From DAOTWY01 sp003696565 (GTDB taxonomy: Bacteria > Chloroflexota > Anaerolineae > Aggregatilineales > Phototrophicaceae): a stretch of 64,000 nucleotides of DNA. The notes below the pieces were generated by a model. It did no database searches. It was not told the origin of the DNA and worked only from the letters and a program-made list of their open reading frames with translations. A program made the position numbers and the translations under genes. Position 1 is the first letter of the stretch. Every line of letters begins with the position of its first letter. Of the stretch, positions 18,476 through 27,004 are shown piece by piece. The stretch spans positions 1 through 64,000 of the forward strand of contig DAOTWY010000083.1 of the NCBI GenBank assembly GCA_034435635.1, read 5' to 3'.

Positions 18476-18508
18476 AAAGGGGTATAGCGCGTCTTGCTAT
18501 ACCCCTTT
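18476..18508. terminator. Perfect 13-bp terminator hairpin
   Basis: AAAGGGGTATAGC (18476-18488) and its exact complement (18496-18508) flank a 7-base loop. A-rich before and T-rich in the stem end, it could act in both directions and should terminate the BI-1 family gene. It occupies the first open codons of the P450 reading frame. Confidence 0.75.
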
Positions 18509-18550
18509 AAAATTAGAAACAGGCTTAAACGATTACTCTGGAAAAATGAT

Positions 18551-19846
18551 GTGTCTTTAAAACCCATTCCAAAACCGAATGGCATAATCGGTCTTAAAGG
18601 TTTGCGTGGCATTTGGCAGCGGCGTAGTGTCATTGGTGCGTTGGAAGTATTCCACGCGGAAATGGGGGATGTCTTTCGTTTGCCTTTGCCCGGGTTTAGC
18701 CCTGTAATGCTTGTTGGAGCAGAAGCAAGCCGCTTTGTTCTGGTGACATCGCGCGATGATATGCGTTGGCGTATGGAACGCGAGCCAATCACTATCTTAC
18801 TGCGGCATGGTGTATTGGTAGAAGATGGCGAGTCACATGATAATATCCGCCGTATCATGAACCCGGCACTTCATAAACAGATGTTGCAATATTATGTTAC
18901 AGCGATGTGGCGGGCAACAGATCAAATTACTGCAGCATGGCAACCTGGTAAGCCTTATAACATGCTAGATGAAATGCGTAAAATCGCACTATTAATTATG
19001 GCAGATACGCTGTTTGGGGTGGATTTTTCGCCAGAGCTTAAGCGGTTATGGAAAGGGGTGGTTCGTGCAGTCAATTATATCTCACCAGGGATTTGGGTAT
19101 TATGGCGCGGATTTTCTCATATAGGTTATAACCACGAGATACGTAAAATTGATGCTTATTTGTATCGTATCATCGCTCAACGCCGCAAAAACCCTGGTAA
19201 TACAGATGATCTATTAGGCACGCTTATCAATACCCCCGCTATGACGGATGATCTTATTAGAGATCAATTGATGACCATGATCATTGCTGGGCACGACACT
19301 AGTACGGCATCACTGGCTTGGGCGTTATATCTGTTGGGGGCACATCCAGCGGTCATGATGCGCGCCAAGGCAGAAGTCCGCGCCACATTAGGGGATTCAC
19401 CGCCCACATATGAATCTCTAGCAAAAATGCCATATCTAAAGCAGGTCTTAAACGAGTCTTTACGATTGTATCCGCCTATTCATCTAGGGTCACGAGTGGC
19501 TGCCAAAGACCTGTGTTTTAATGGATATGCTATTCCAGCAGGGATGCGTGTGTTTTATTCAATTTATCTTACACATCGTCATCCAGTTTATTGGCATAAT
19601 CCTAATCAATTTGATCCAGAACGGTTTAACGCCGCTAATAAGATCATGCCATATACTTTCTTACCGTTTGGGGGTGGACCGCGAAACTGTATTGGAGCAG
19701 CGTTTGCACAGGTAGAAAGTAAGATTGTTTTGGCACGTTTGTTGCAACAATTTGATTTGCACTTGTTGAATAACAATGTGCGCCCGTACATGGGAGCAAC
19801 GCTTGAACCACGTCCGGGTGTCATGATGTCAGTAAAAGGAGTGTAG
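18551..19846 (+). CDS. Cytochrome P450
   Basis: Heme-thiolate monooxygenase. Visible motifs: I-helix oxygen-binding AGHDTS, K-helix ExxR as ESLR, the meander, and the heme loop FGGGPRNCIG with the axial Cys, all near the C-terminus at usual spacing. The frame is open from TTG 18494, but that codon is inside the terminator hairpin of the gene upstream, so I prefer GTG 18551 (about 431 residues); this start has no strong RBS and is uncertain. No ferredoxin or reductase gene is adjacent, and the substrate is unknown. PEP carboxylase follows after 8 bases, so co-transcription is likely although functionally unexplained. Confidence 0.9.
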   Translation: MSLKPIPKPNGIIGLKGLRGIWQRRSVIGALEVFHAEMGDVFRLPLPGFSPVMLVGAEASRFVLVTSRDDMRWRMEREPITILLRHGVLVEDGESHDNIRRIMNPALHKQMLQYYVTAMWRATDQITAAWQPGKPYNMLDEMRKIALLIMADTLFGVDFSPELKRLWKGVVRAVNYISPGIWVLWRGFSHIGYNHEIRKIDAYLYRIIAQRRKNPGNTDDLLGTLINTPAMTDDLIRDQLMTMIIAGHDTSTASLAWALYLLGAHPAVMMRAKAEVRATLGDSPPTYESLAKMPYLKQVLNESLRLYPPIHLGSRVAAKDLCFNGYAIPAGMRVFYSIYLTHRHPVYWHNPNQFDPERFNAANKIMPYTFLPFGGGPRNCIGAAFAQVESKIVLARLLQQFDLHLLNNNVRPYMGATLEPRPGVMMSVKGV

Positions 19847-19854
19847 GGAGTCTG

Positions 19855-22569
19855 ATGAATAAATTCGAGGGTGAAAGAGCAATCCCAATTGAAGAAAAGC
19901 TGATGCCGCTCAGTGCTGATATTAAGTTATTAGGTAACCTGCTTGGACAGATTATTCAAGAGCAAGAAGGTGCAGCAGTTTTTAATCTTGTAGAGCAGGT
20001 ACGACATGAAGCTAAAACCCGCCGGAATGGGGATGAGAGCGCGTCTGCACGACTGCGAGCAATTATCCAACAAACAGACTTGCGCGGCAAGCATATGCTG
20101 ATTAAGGCATTTGGTAATTATCTGCAATTGATTAACATCGCGGAAGATCAGCACCGCATCCGTACGCTGCGCCGTCGAGAGATGGAACGCGGTGTGAGTG
20201 AGTCTATCCACGCAGCAATCCGTGAATGGCACAGTAAAGGAGTTGATGCCAACACAATTCGCCAGATATTGCATAAAACCCGCGTTCGCCTGGTATTAAC
20301 GGCGCATCCATCTGAGGCGAAACGGCAAGAAGTGCTGATTAAACTGCGTGATATTGCTGATATGCTGCAGTTGATGGAATTACAAGAACTTTTGCCGCGT
20401 GAACAACGGCGTGTTGAGGATGACATCTTGCGGCGTATTGAACAGCTCTGGCTTACACGCCCCACACGGGCAGTCCGTGCAACAGTCAGTGATGAGGTGG
20501 AATATGGTTTATATTTCATCACAAACGTGATTATGTCATCCGTTGTAGATGTGTATGATGGATTACAACAAGCTCTCCAATTTTATTATCCTGATGAAGA
20601 ATGGACGAATTTACCCCCGTTGCTACGCTTTGGTGCGTGGATGGGTGGGGATCGTGATGGCAACCCGAATGTCACGCCAGAGGTAACGCTTCAAACGCTT
20701 GCACGTTTACGAGCGGCAGCGCGGCAGGTTTATTTGGTGGATATTGCTTATGTAAGAGATCGCCTGACACAAGATATTCTGGAAGCACCCGTTTCCGATG
20801 CACTGCTGGCACGTTTTCCTGCCGCGGATTCACAGCATTCACGATATCCTGGTGAGATTTATCGTTCTGTGATGAACAGCATCTATCAACAGCTTGAGGC
20901 AGATCAATATCATACCAGTCAATTGTTGCTTGATGATCTGCACTTGGTTGCGGAAAGTCTGCGGCAAAACAAGAGTATTCATTCTGCGGAAGGCACTTTA
21001 GGCTGGCTTATTCGTAAGGTTGAGTTATTTGGGTTGCATCTTGTTCCACTCGATATTCGTGAAGATTCGCGGTTGCATCGGGCTGCCATTAGTGAGGTTT
21101 TTAAGCATTATGGTTTGGTAGATGATTTTGCTAACCTGCCAGAAGATGAAAAGTGTGCGTTACTCACGCAAGAAATTCGCAACAATCGCCCCTTGTTCCC
21201 AGTTGAGCCACGTTTTTCTGAGGCGACAAATACCATTATTGCCACTTGGCGCATGATTGCAGAAGCACACCGACGCTATGGAAAAGACGTAATTGATTGT
21301 TACATCGCCAGCATGAGCCAACATGTGAGCGATGTATTAACAATGCTGCTGTTTGCTAAAGAAGTTGGCGTAGCTGATGATCTTGATTTAGTACCCTTGT
21401 TTGAAACGGTAGATGATCTTCAGGCAGCACCACAAGTTATGACAGCGTTGTTTGAAAATGAGCAATACGCCAAACATTTACAAGCTCGTCGTACAGCTGA
21501 TGGATTGCTGCGCCAACAAGTCATGATTGGCTATTCTGATAGCAATAAAGATGGTGGGTATATTGCCTCAAACTGGAGTTTGTATCAAGCACAGGAAGCC
21601 CTGGCAAATGTTTGTCAGTCTCGTGGGGTATCGGTGGAATTCTTTCATGGTCGTGGTGGTAGTATTGGGCGCGGTGGTGGACCAACTAATCGCGCAATCC
21701 GCTCTCAACCACCGCAATCATTACATGGTTCAGTAAAAATTACAGAACAGGGTGAAGTGATTGCTTATCGTTATAGTAATGCTGCTATTGCCTATCGTCA
21801 TCTTAATCAGGTGATGCATGCGGCGTTGATGACAATTAGCGAGCCACCGGGGCGTACTGTGTTACCGGAATGGCAGGAGGCAATGCGCTTTCTTTCAGAA
21901 ATGGGGAGAGAGGCTTATCGCGGATTTGTTTATGAAACGCCAGGTTTTCTGGATTATTGGCAGCAATCTACGCCGATTAATGAACTTGCCCGGATGCAAA
22001 TTGGCTCACGTCCTACCAAGCGCAAAAAAGGTGGGTTTGAAGCAATCCGGGCTATTCCATGGGTATTTAGCTGGATGCAAAGCCGCGCCATTATCCCTAG
22101 TTGGTATGGGGTTGGGTTTGCTTTACAACAATATTGTGAACAGCACCCCAATGGCTTACAAATGCTTCAGCGGATGTATCAGAACTGGATGTTCTTCAAA
22201 TCCTTGATTGAAAACGTGGAGTTAGATGTATTAAAGGCGGATATGGGGATTGCTGAGTTATATGCCGAGTTGGTTGTAGATGAATCCCTACGCGATAAAA
22301 TTTTTAACCAGATTAAGGCGGAACATCAACGAGCGTGCGATTATATTTGTATGGTAACGGGCTATGATGCGTTGTTAGACCGTCTGCCTGTCATTAAGCG
22401 GTCAATTGAGCGGCGTAACCCTTATGTAGACCCGCTTAACTTTTTACAGGTGGAATTACTACGTGAATTAAGAACCACTGAACCTGATTCACCTGAATAT
22501 GAAAATATCCTGCGTGAAGTTTTGGCGACCATCAGTGGGATCGCCGCTGGTATGAAAACCACCGGGTGA
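19855..22569 (+). CDS. ppc: Phosphoenolpyruvate carboxylase
   Basis: Converts PEP and bicarbonate to oxaloacetate, replenishing the TCA cycle. 904 residues, full length. The catalytic His151 lies in LTAHPSEAKR (usual TAHPTE), followed by MGGDRDGNPNVT at about 263-274, the FHGRGGSIGRGGGP loop at about 597-610, and a C-terminus ending IAAGMKTTG, which matches the conserved tail. Several arginines of the active site are in place (RDG, GRGG). ATG 19855 with GGAGT upstream. Terminator at 22605-22645. Confidence 0.97.
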   Translation: MNKFEGERAIPIEEKLMPLSADIKLLGNLLGQIIQEQEGAAVFNLVEQVRHEAKTRRNGDESASARLRAIIQQTDLRGKHMLIKAFGNYLQLINIAEDQHRIRTLRRREMERGVSESIHAAIREWHSKGVDANTIRQILHKTRVRLVLTAHPSEAKRQEVLIKLRDIADMLQLMELQELLPREQRRVEDDILRRIEQLWLTRPTRAVRATVSDEVEYGLYFITNVIMSSVVDVYDGLQQALQFYYPDEEWTNLPPLLRFGAWMGGDRDGNPNVTPEVTLQTLARLRAAARQVYLVDIAYVRDRLTQDILEAPVSDALLARFPAADSQHSRYPGEIYRSVMNSIYQQLEADQYHTSQLLLDDLHLVAESLRQNKSIHSAEGTLGWLIRKVELFGLHLVPLDIREDSRLHRAAISEVFKHYGLVDDFANLPEDEKCALLTQEIRNNRPLFPVEPRFSEATNTIIATWRMIAEAHRRYGKDVIDCYIASMSQHVSDVLTMLLFAKEVGVADDLDLVPLFETVDDLQAAPQVMTALFENEQYAKHLQARRTADGLLRQQVMIGYSDSNKDGGYIASNWSLYQAQEALANVCQSRGVSVEFFHGRGGSIGRGGGPTNRAIRSQPPQSLHGSVKITEQGEVIAYRYSNAAIAYRHLNQVMHAALMTISEPPGRTVLPEWQEAMRFLSEMGREAYRGFVYETPGFLDYWQQSTPINELARMQIGSRPTKRKKGGFEAIRAIPWVFSWMQSRAIIPSWYGVGFALQQYCEQHPNGLQMLQRMYQNWMFFKSLIENVELDVLKADMGIAELYAELVVDESLRDKIFNQIKAEHQRACDYICMVTGYDALLDRLPVIKRSIERRNPYVDPLNFLQVELLRELRTTEPDSPEYENILREVLATISGIAAGMKTTG

Positions 22570-22604
22570 TTTCGTAACCAAAGATCGATTTTATCGTAAT
22601 ATAT

Positions 22605-22645
22605 AAAAGGGGAGGGTTTTTAGCCCTCTTTTCTTATTCTTTTTG
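22605..22645 (+). terminator. Rho-independent terminator after ppc
   Basis: A GGGGAGGG/CCCTC-centred stem (with G-T pairs at its base) and a 7-base T-rich loop is followed by TTTTCTTATTCTTTTT. It separates ppc from the P-type ATPase gene. Confidence 0.65.
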
Positions 22646-22658
22646 GGAAGGGCATAAC

Positions 22659-25094
22659 GTGATTGGATTAACAGAACAAGAAGTTATCCAACGCCGTGCG
22701 CGCGGTGACGGCAACAATGTTAAGATCGACACAAGCCGCAGCTATTGGGATATTCTACGACAAAACTTGTTCACCTTCATTAATGTGGTGTTGTTTGTTA
22801 TCGGCTTGGTGTTGATTTTATTTGGATTATGGGGGGATGCATTTGTTAGTGTGGGGGTGGTTGCTATCAATGTTGTCGTCAGTGTGGTACAAGAGTTCCG
22901 GGCAAAAGCTAAGTTAGATCGTATTGCACTGTTAACACGTCCTAAAGCCACCGTAATCCGTAATGGACAAGAATGTGTTGTTGATCCTTCTGAAATTGTA
23001 TTAGATGACTTGATTATCGCGGCGGCAGGAGATCAGATCGTTGTAGATGGTGTGATGGTTGGCGAGGGGCGCATGGATGTTGATGAATCCTTGTTAACTG
23101 GTGAGTCTGATTTAATCACTAAAAAAGCTGGAGACGAGTTATTTTCTGGTAGTTTTTGTGTAACCGGGCGTGGGGTATATCGTGCGACGCGCGTGGGTAA
23201 AAATAGCTTTGTTAACAAACTCACGGCGAGCGCGCGTCAGTTTCAGGTTGTGCGCACCCCCTTACAAACGGACATCAACTTTGTTGTACGGATTTTGGTG
23301 GTGTTATCTGTTATCGTGGGGGTTCTGTTTGGGGCTTCTTATGCTATCCGAGCTGTTTCTACAGTACAAACGGTGCAATCTGCTGCGGTGATTGCTGGTT
23401 TAGTGCCGGCAGGGCTGATCTTGATGACAACAACCGCTTATGCGATGGGTGCATTGCGGATGTCTGGCAAAGGTGCGTTGATTCAACAATCTAACGCAGT
23501 TGAGTCGATGAGTAATGTTAATGTGTTATGTATGGATAAAACCGGCACACTAACCGCTAATCGTCTTCATCTGCGAGAGATATTTATATTAGATAAAACC
23601 TATTCAGAGGCGCAATTTAAGCAGTTGATGGGGTGCTATGCCCGTAGTATTTCCTCTGGCAATCGTACAACGGATGCTTTATTAGAAGCCTGCGAGGGGG
23701 ACCCCCGCCCTGTGATTGATGAAATCCCCTTTTCCTCCGCTCGTAAATACAGTGCGCTCACCTTTGAAAACGGAACGGTGATGTTGGGTGCGCCGGAATT
23801 TCTTCAACCATATTTATCACCAACGGCTGAATTAAATGAGGAAAAACAACGGCAATGGGCAGAACAGGGTTACCGTGTGTTATTAGTTGCTTATAGTCCC
23901 TATCATGGTCAGTTATACGATGCTAATGAACAGCCGAAGCCACCAGATGATTTACAACCATTAGGACTGCTTTGTTTCTCAGATGAGTTGCGTCCGGAAG
24001 TTCGTGAAACATTAGAAGGCTTTCGTCAGGCGGGCATTAGCCTTAAGGTGATTTCTGGTGATGATCCACACACAGTTGCCGCGCTGGCAAAACAAGCCGG
24101 ATTCCCGCCTGATATTCAGGTTATCAGCGGTACGGAGTTGGATCGATTAGATCAATCAGCTTGGGTAGATGCTGCTGCGCGAATAACTGTTTTTGGGCGT
24201 ATTACACCGGAACAGAAAGAACGCCTTGTAGAGACATTTAAGCAACAAGGGAAATATGTCGCTATGATTGGGGATGGCGTGAACGATGTGTTATCGTTGA
24301 AAAAAGCACATATTGGGATTGCAATGCAAAGTGGTAGCGCGGCGACTCGTGGTGTGGCGGATATTGTTTTGTTGGATGATTCGTTTCGTGCCTTGCCCGC
24401 TGCTTTTATGGAAGGACAGCGTATTCTCAACGGGATGCAAGATATTATCCGATTATTTTTGACACGCGCTTTTTATGCAGCGATGATCATTATCGGGGCG
24501 GCGGTAATTGCAGAAGCACAGCTTTTTCCTTTCATCCCTAAGCACGCTTCGCTATTGACCTTGTTGGCGGTTGGTTTTCCAACGTTTGCCTTAGCAGCTT
24601 GGGCAAAGCCAGGTGTGCCACGCCACAACTTGACCTATTCGATTGTGCATTTTGTTTTGCCCGCTGCTTTGCTATTATCCGGCGCGGCATTATTGATTTA
24701 TGCTGTTTTTTTGATGAACTATTACTATATTCCAGAATTGCTAACTCCTGCCCAAGAAGCCCTTGGTGTAAGCATTTCACGGACTGCCTTAACAACTGGG
24801 GTCATTTTTATGGGGTTACTTTTAATCCCGTTTGTTGAACCCCCAACACAAGCATGGACTGGTGGTGATGAGTATAGTGGGGACTGGCGACCGACGATCA
24901 TGGCGGTGTGCATGCTTGTGATCTATTTTATGATTGTTGCCATTGAGCCGCTGCGTGTTTTTTTTGAGCTAGAGCGATTAGCTTTCTTGGAATATTTGTT
25001 TATTGGCTGTGTTGCTATTATCTGGGCGATATTAATGCGTATGATGTGGCGACTGGCTTTATTTGAACGTTTCCTGGGCATTGAATTAAGTTAA
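22659..25094 (+). CDS. HAD-type P-type ATPase, CtpE-like
   Basis: 811-residue cation pump. TGES dephosphorylation motif (147-150), phosphorylation site DKTGTLT with Asp293, and the GDGVND hinge are all present, with about ten membrane segments and no N-terminal metal-binding domain. The overall pattern resembles CtpE-type (calcium-linked) pumps. The M4 transport motif reads VPAGL, where I recall PEGL in most relatives, so the ion cannot be assigned. The start is GTG 22659 with GGAAGGG ahead of it. It stands alone between the ppc terminator and a 140-base gap. Confidence 0.9.
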   Translation: MIGLTEQEVIQRRARGDGNNVKIDTSRSYWDILRQNLFTFINVVLFVIGLVLILFGLWGDAFVSVGVVAINVVVSVVQEFRAKAKLDRIALLTRPKATVIRNGQECVVDPSEIVLDDLIIAAAGDQIVVDGVMVGEGRMDVDESLLTGESDLITKKAGDELFSGSFCVTGRGVYRATRVGKNSFVNKLTASARQFQVVRTPLQTDINFVVRILVVLSVIVGVLFGASYAIRAVSTVQTVQSAAVIAGLVPAGLILMTTTAYAMGALRMSGKGALIQQSNAVESMSNVNVLCMDKTGTLTANRLHLREIFILDKTYSEAQFKQLMGCYARSISSGNRTTDALLEACEGDPRPVIDEIPFSSARKYSALTFENGTVMLGAPEFLQPYLSPTAELNEEKQRQWAEQGYRVLLVAYSPYHGQLYDANEQPKPPDDLQPLGLLCFSDELRPEVRETLEGFRQAGISLKVISGDDPHTVAALAKQAGFPPDIQVISGTELDRLDQSAWVDAAARITVFGRITPEQKERLVETFKQQGKYVAMIGDGVNDVLSLKKAHIGIAMQSGSAATRGVADIVLLDDSFRALPAAFMEGQRILNGMQDIIRLFLTRAFYAAMIIIGAAVIAEAQLFPFIPKHASLLTLLAVGFPTFALAAWAKPGVPRHNLTYSIVHFVLPAALLLSGAALLIYAVFLMNYYYIPELLTPAQEALGVSISRTALTTGVIFMGLLLIPFVEPPTQAWTGGDEYSGDWRPTIMAVCMLVIYFMIVAIEPLRVFFELERLAFLEYLFIGCVAIIWAILMRMMWRLALFERFLGIELS

Positions 25095-25238
25095 TGTTTA
25101 TAGGATACTACGACATACGATGTAAAGTTGTCAAAGCTATTAGTTAGTAGGTTTAGGGTATAGTGGTTAGCTATATATCCTTACCAATTAAGAGCCAATA
25201 GCTTTCTCAATAAGTCAAACGGATTAACAAGATAAATG

Positions 25239-25700
25239 ATGAGTGACCAAGACCCAAAAGAAAACACGACGCATGATGTCCGGCATGAAGCAGAAGAAGC
25301 GATGCGTCGCTATCAAGAACAAGTTAACAATGCCGAATTGGAACGTGGTAGTGTGCCACTTATCCAAGGAGATGTAACGCTGCGGCTAGAAGTCCAGGGT
25401 GCCACTACACCGATGCTCGTGACAATTGGGGATGATGTTGTAATCGGTCGTCGTGACCCCACCATGACCATGATACCGGATTTAGATTTAACACCATATG
25501 GTGCCTATCAAATGGGCATTAGCCGCCGTCATGCTATTTTGCGGGTGCATAACCAGCGGCTAGAATTAATTGATTTAGGCAGCCGGAATGGATCATATCT
25601 TAATGGTCGTCGCTTGGTGGCACATCAACCCGTACAACTTGCTAACGGTGATGAAGTCCGCCTGGGTAAGATCATTATGCGGTTGTTTATTCAGGACTGA
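25239..25700 (+). CDS. FHA domain protein
   Basis: 153-residue cytosolic protein. A charged N-terminal helix (about 1-35) precedes a forkhead-associated domain: VVIGRRDP, a conserved GISRRHA core, LIDLGSRNGSYLNGRRL. Arg in GRR, Ser-Arg-Arg-His and Asn-Gly needed for phosphothreonine binding are present. Two ATGs (25236, 25239) are possible. No Ser/Thr kinase gene is nearby. Its stop abuts that of the convergent roadblock gene. FHA and roadblock genes side by side suggest a signalling pair, but this is inference. Confidence 0.87.
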   Translation: MSDQDPKENTTHDVRHEAEEAMRRYQEQVNNAELERGSVPLIQGDVTLRLEVQGATTPMLVTIGDDVVIGRRDPTMTMIPDLDLTPYGAYQMGISRRHAILRVHNQRLELIDLGSRNGSYLNGRRLVAHQPVQLANGDEVRLGKIIMRLFIQD

Positions 25701-26102
25701 TTAAGCCCCTAAAATTTCGGTGATTTCACTGGCTGCCTTTTTGGCGGCGAATAAGACTTTTGCGATCCGCGCATGTTTATCTACCAGAACCGCTAACGAA
25801 GCACGTCCGGCGGGATAAACCACCATCACGCCGTCTTCACCTTCCATCAATAAGCGTTCAAGCTCGCCTTGTGCCAGGCGTTTTAATGTGCGTTCTGCTA
25901 AGCCAATGAGCGTAGCAGACATAGCAGCAACCTGTGGGCTACTAGTGGGATTCTCATGCGGATTTTCTTCATCCCCAGGCGGGTAAGCTGCGACCAACAA
26001 ACCGTCGATGTTCACAATCACGGTTGCTTTTACGCCATCAACGACGGTTGAAAGCATTCTTAGTTTGTCTTCTAGTGCTTCACTGCGATATTGTTGGGAC
26101 AT
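25701..26102 (-). CDS. Roadblock/LC7 domain protein
   Basis: 133 residues of a single roadblock fold: helix, strands VKATVIVNIDGLLVAAY, central helix with AAMSATLIGLAERTLKRL, then GVMVVYPAG and a C-terminal helix. In bacteria such proteins pair with Ras-like MglA GTPases or histidine kinases and act as GTPase regulators. No MglA-like GTPase is in the window. It lies downstream of trmD on the same strand (78-base gap), with GAGGG ahead of its ATG. Convergent and directly abutting the FHA gene. Confidence 0.87.
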   Translation of the reverse strand: MSQQYRSEALEDKLRMLSTVVDGVKATVIVNIDGLLVAAYPPGDEENPHENPTSSPQVAAMSATLIGLAERTLKRLAQGELERLLMEGEDGVMVVYPAGRASLAVLVDKHARIAKVLFAAKKAASEITEILGA

Positions 26103-26180
26103 AAAAGCCCTCTTTCAATTTGCTATAACCGGAATCTCCTCATAATAATAGCACGATTCCTGAATTGCGTTGTGCCTGAT

Positions 26181-26927
26181 TTATGGATTTTTTAAGTCTT
26201 CCCGTGCAAATTGGGCTAAAAGGTATTTCTCATCTTCTGTTAAATTGGCTTTTAACAATAAATCTGGACGGCGTTGCCAAGTACGTCTTAATGACTGCTC
26301 TCGCCGCCATTGTGCAATGGCTTGATGATTACCGGTTTGTAATATATCTGGCACAGTTAAACCACGGTAAACGGTTGGACGGGTGTAATGAGGACCTTCT
26401 AAAAGCCCATCGGCGTGGCTATCACGATCTTGTCCGCCTTCTGCACCTAATAACCCGGGAATATGCCGCATAACGGCATCAATGACTACCATTGCGGCTA
26501 GTTCACCACCGGTCAGAACATAATCGCCAATGCTGATCTCATCTGTGATAACTAACTCACGAATGCGCTCATCGAACCCTTCATAATGCCCACACACTAG
26601 AATTAACCGCTCATGCGTAGCGAGTTCCACGGCGACATGGTGATTAAACACGCGCCCTTGTGGTGACATGAGGATGACAGGCGCAGGAGATTGTCCCATT
26701 CGCAAAACATTTTCTACTGCATCTACCACAACATCCACCCGCAAAACCATCCCCCCGCCGCCACCGTAAGGTGTGTCGTCCACCTTGCGGTGTTTATCTT
26801 TTGTATAATCTCGAATGTCATGGGTATGAAAATCCAACAAACCGCGGTCGCGTGCTTTCCACATCATGCTGGTACTCATAGGAATTTCGAACATTTGGGG
26901 AAACAGAGTAAGTACATCGATCCGCAT
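26181..26927 (-). CDS. trmD: tRNA (guanine-37-N1)-methyltransferase
   Basis: Methylates G37 next to the anticodon to prevent frameshifting. The SPOUT trefoil-knot signatures are clear: SPQGR, LVCGHYEGFDERI, and EISIGDYVLTGGELA. 248 residues from ATG 26927, chosen over the ATG at 26939 because GAGGTCAGG lies directly upstream and the protein then begins MRIDVLTLFPQMF like its relatives. Isolated from rpsP/rimM/rplS, which are its usual neighbours. Divergent from the MutS-like gene at 27005. Confidence 0.96.
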   Translation of the reverse strand: MRIDVLTLFPQMFEIPMSTSMMWKARDRGLLDFHTHDIRDYTKDKHRKVDDTPYGGGGGMVLRVDVVVDAVENVLRMGQSPAPVILMSPQGRVFNHHVAVELATHERLILVCGHYEGFDERIRELVITDEISIGDYVLTGGELAAMVVIDAVMRHIPGLLGAEGGQDRDSHADGLLEGPHYTRPTVYRGLTVPDILQTGNHQAIAQWRREQSLRRTWQRRPDLLLKANLTEDEKYLLAQFAREDLKNP

Positions 26928-26960
26928 ACCTGACCTCATCTTATATTCACAACAGTTTTG

Positions 26961-26966
26961 TATAAT
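26961..26966 (+). promoter_or_regulatory. TATAAT box for the MutS-like gene
   Basis: TATAAT at 26961-26966, preceded by TTTTG. No good -35 is visible. The predicted transcription start near 26972 argues against the TTG at 26972 as translation start and for TTG 27005. Confidence 0.4.
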
Positions 26967-27004
26967 AATCGTTGTGCCTGGTATGTCAACAGAACGGAAA
27001 TAAT

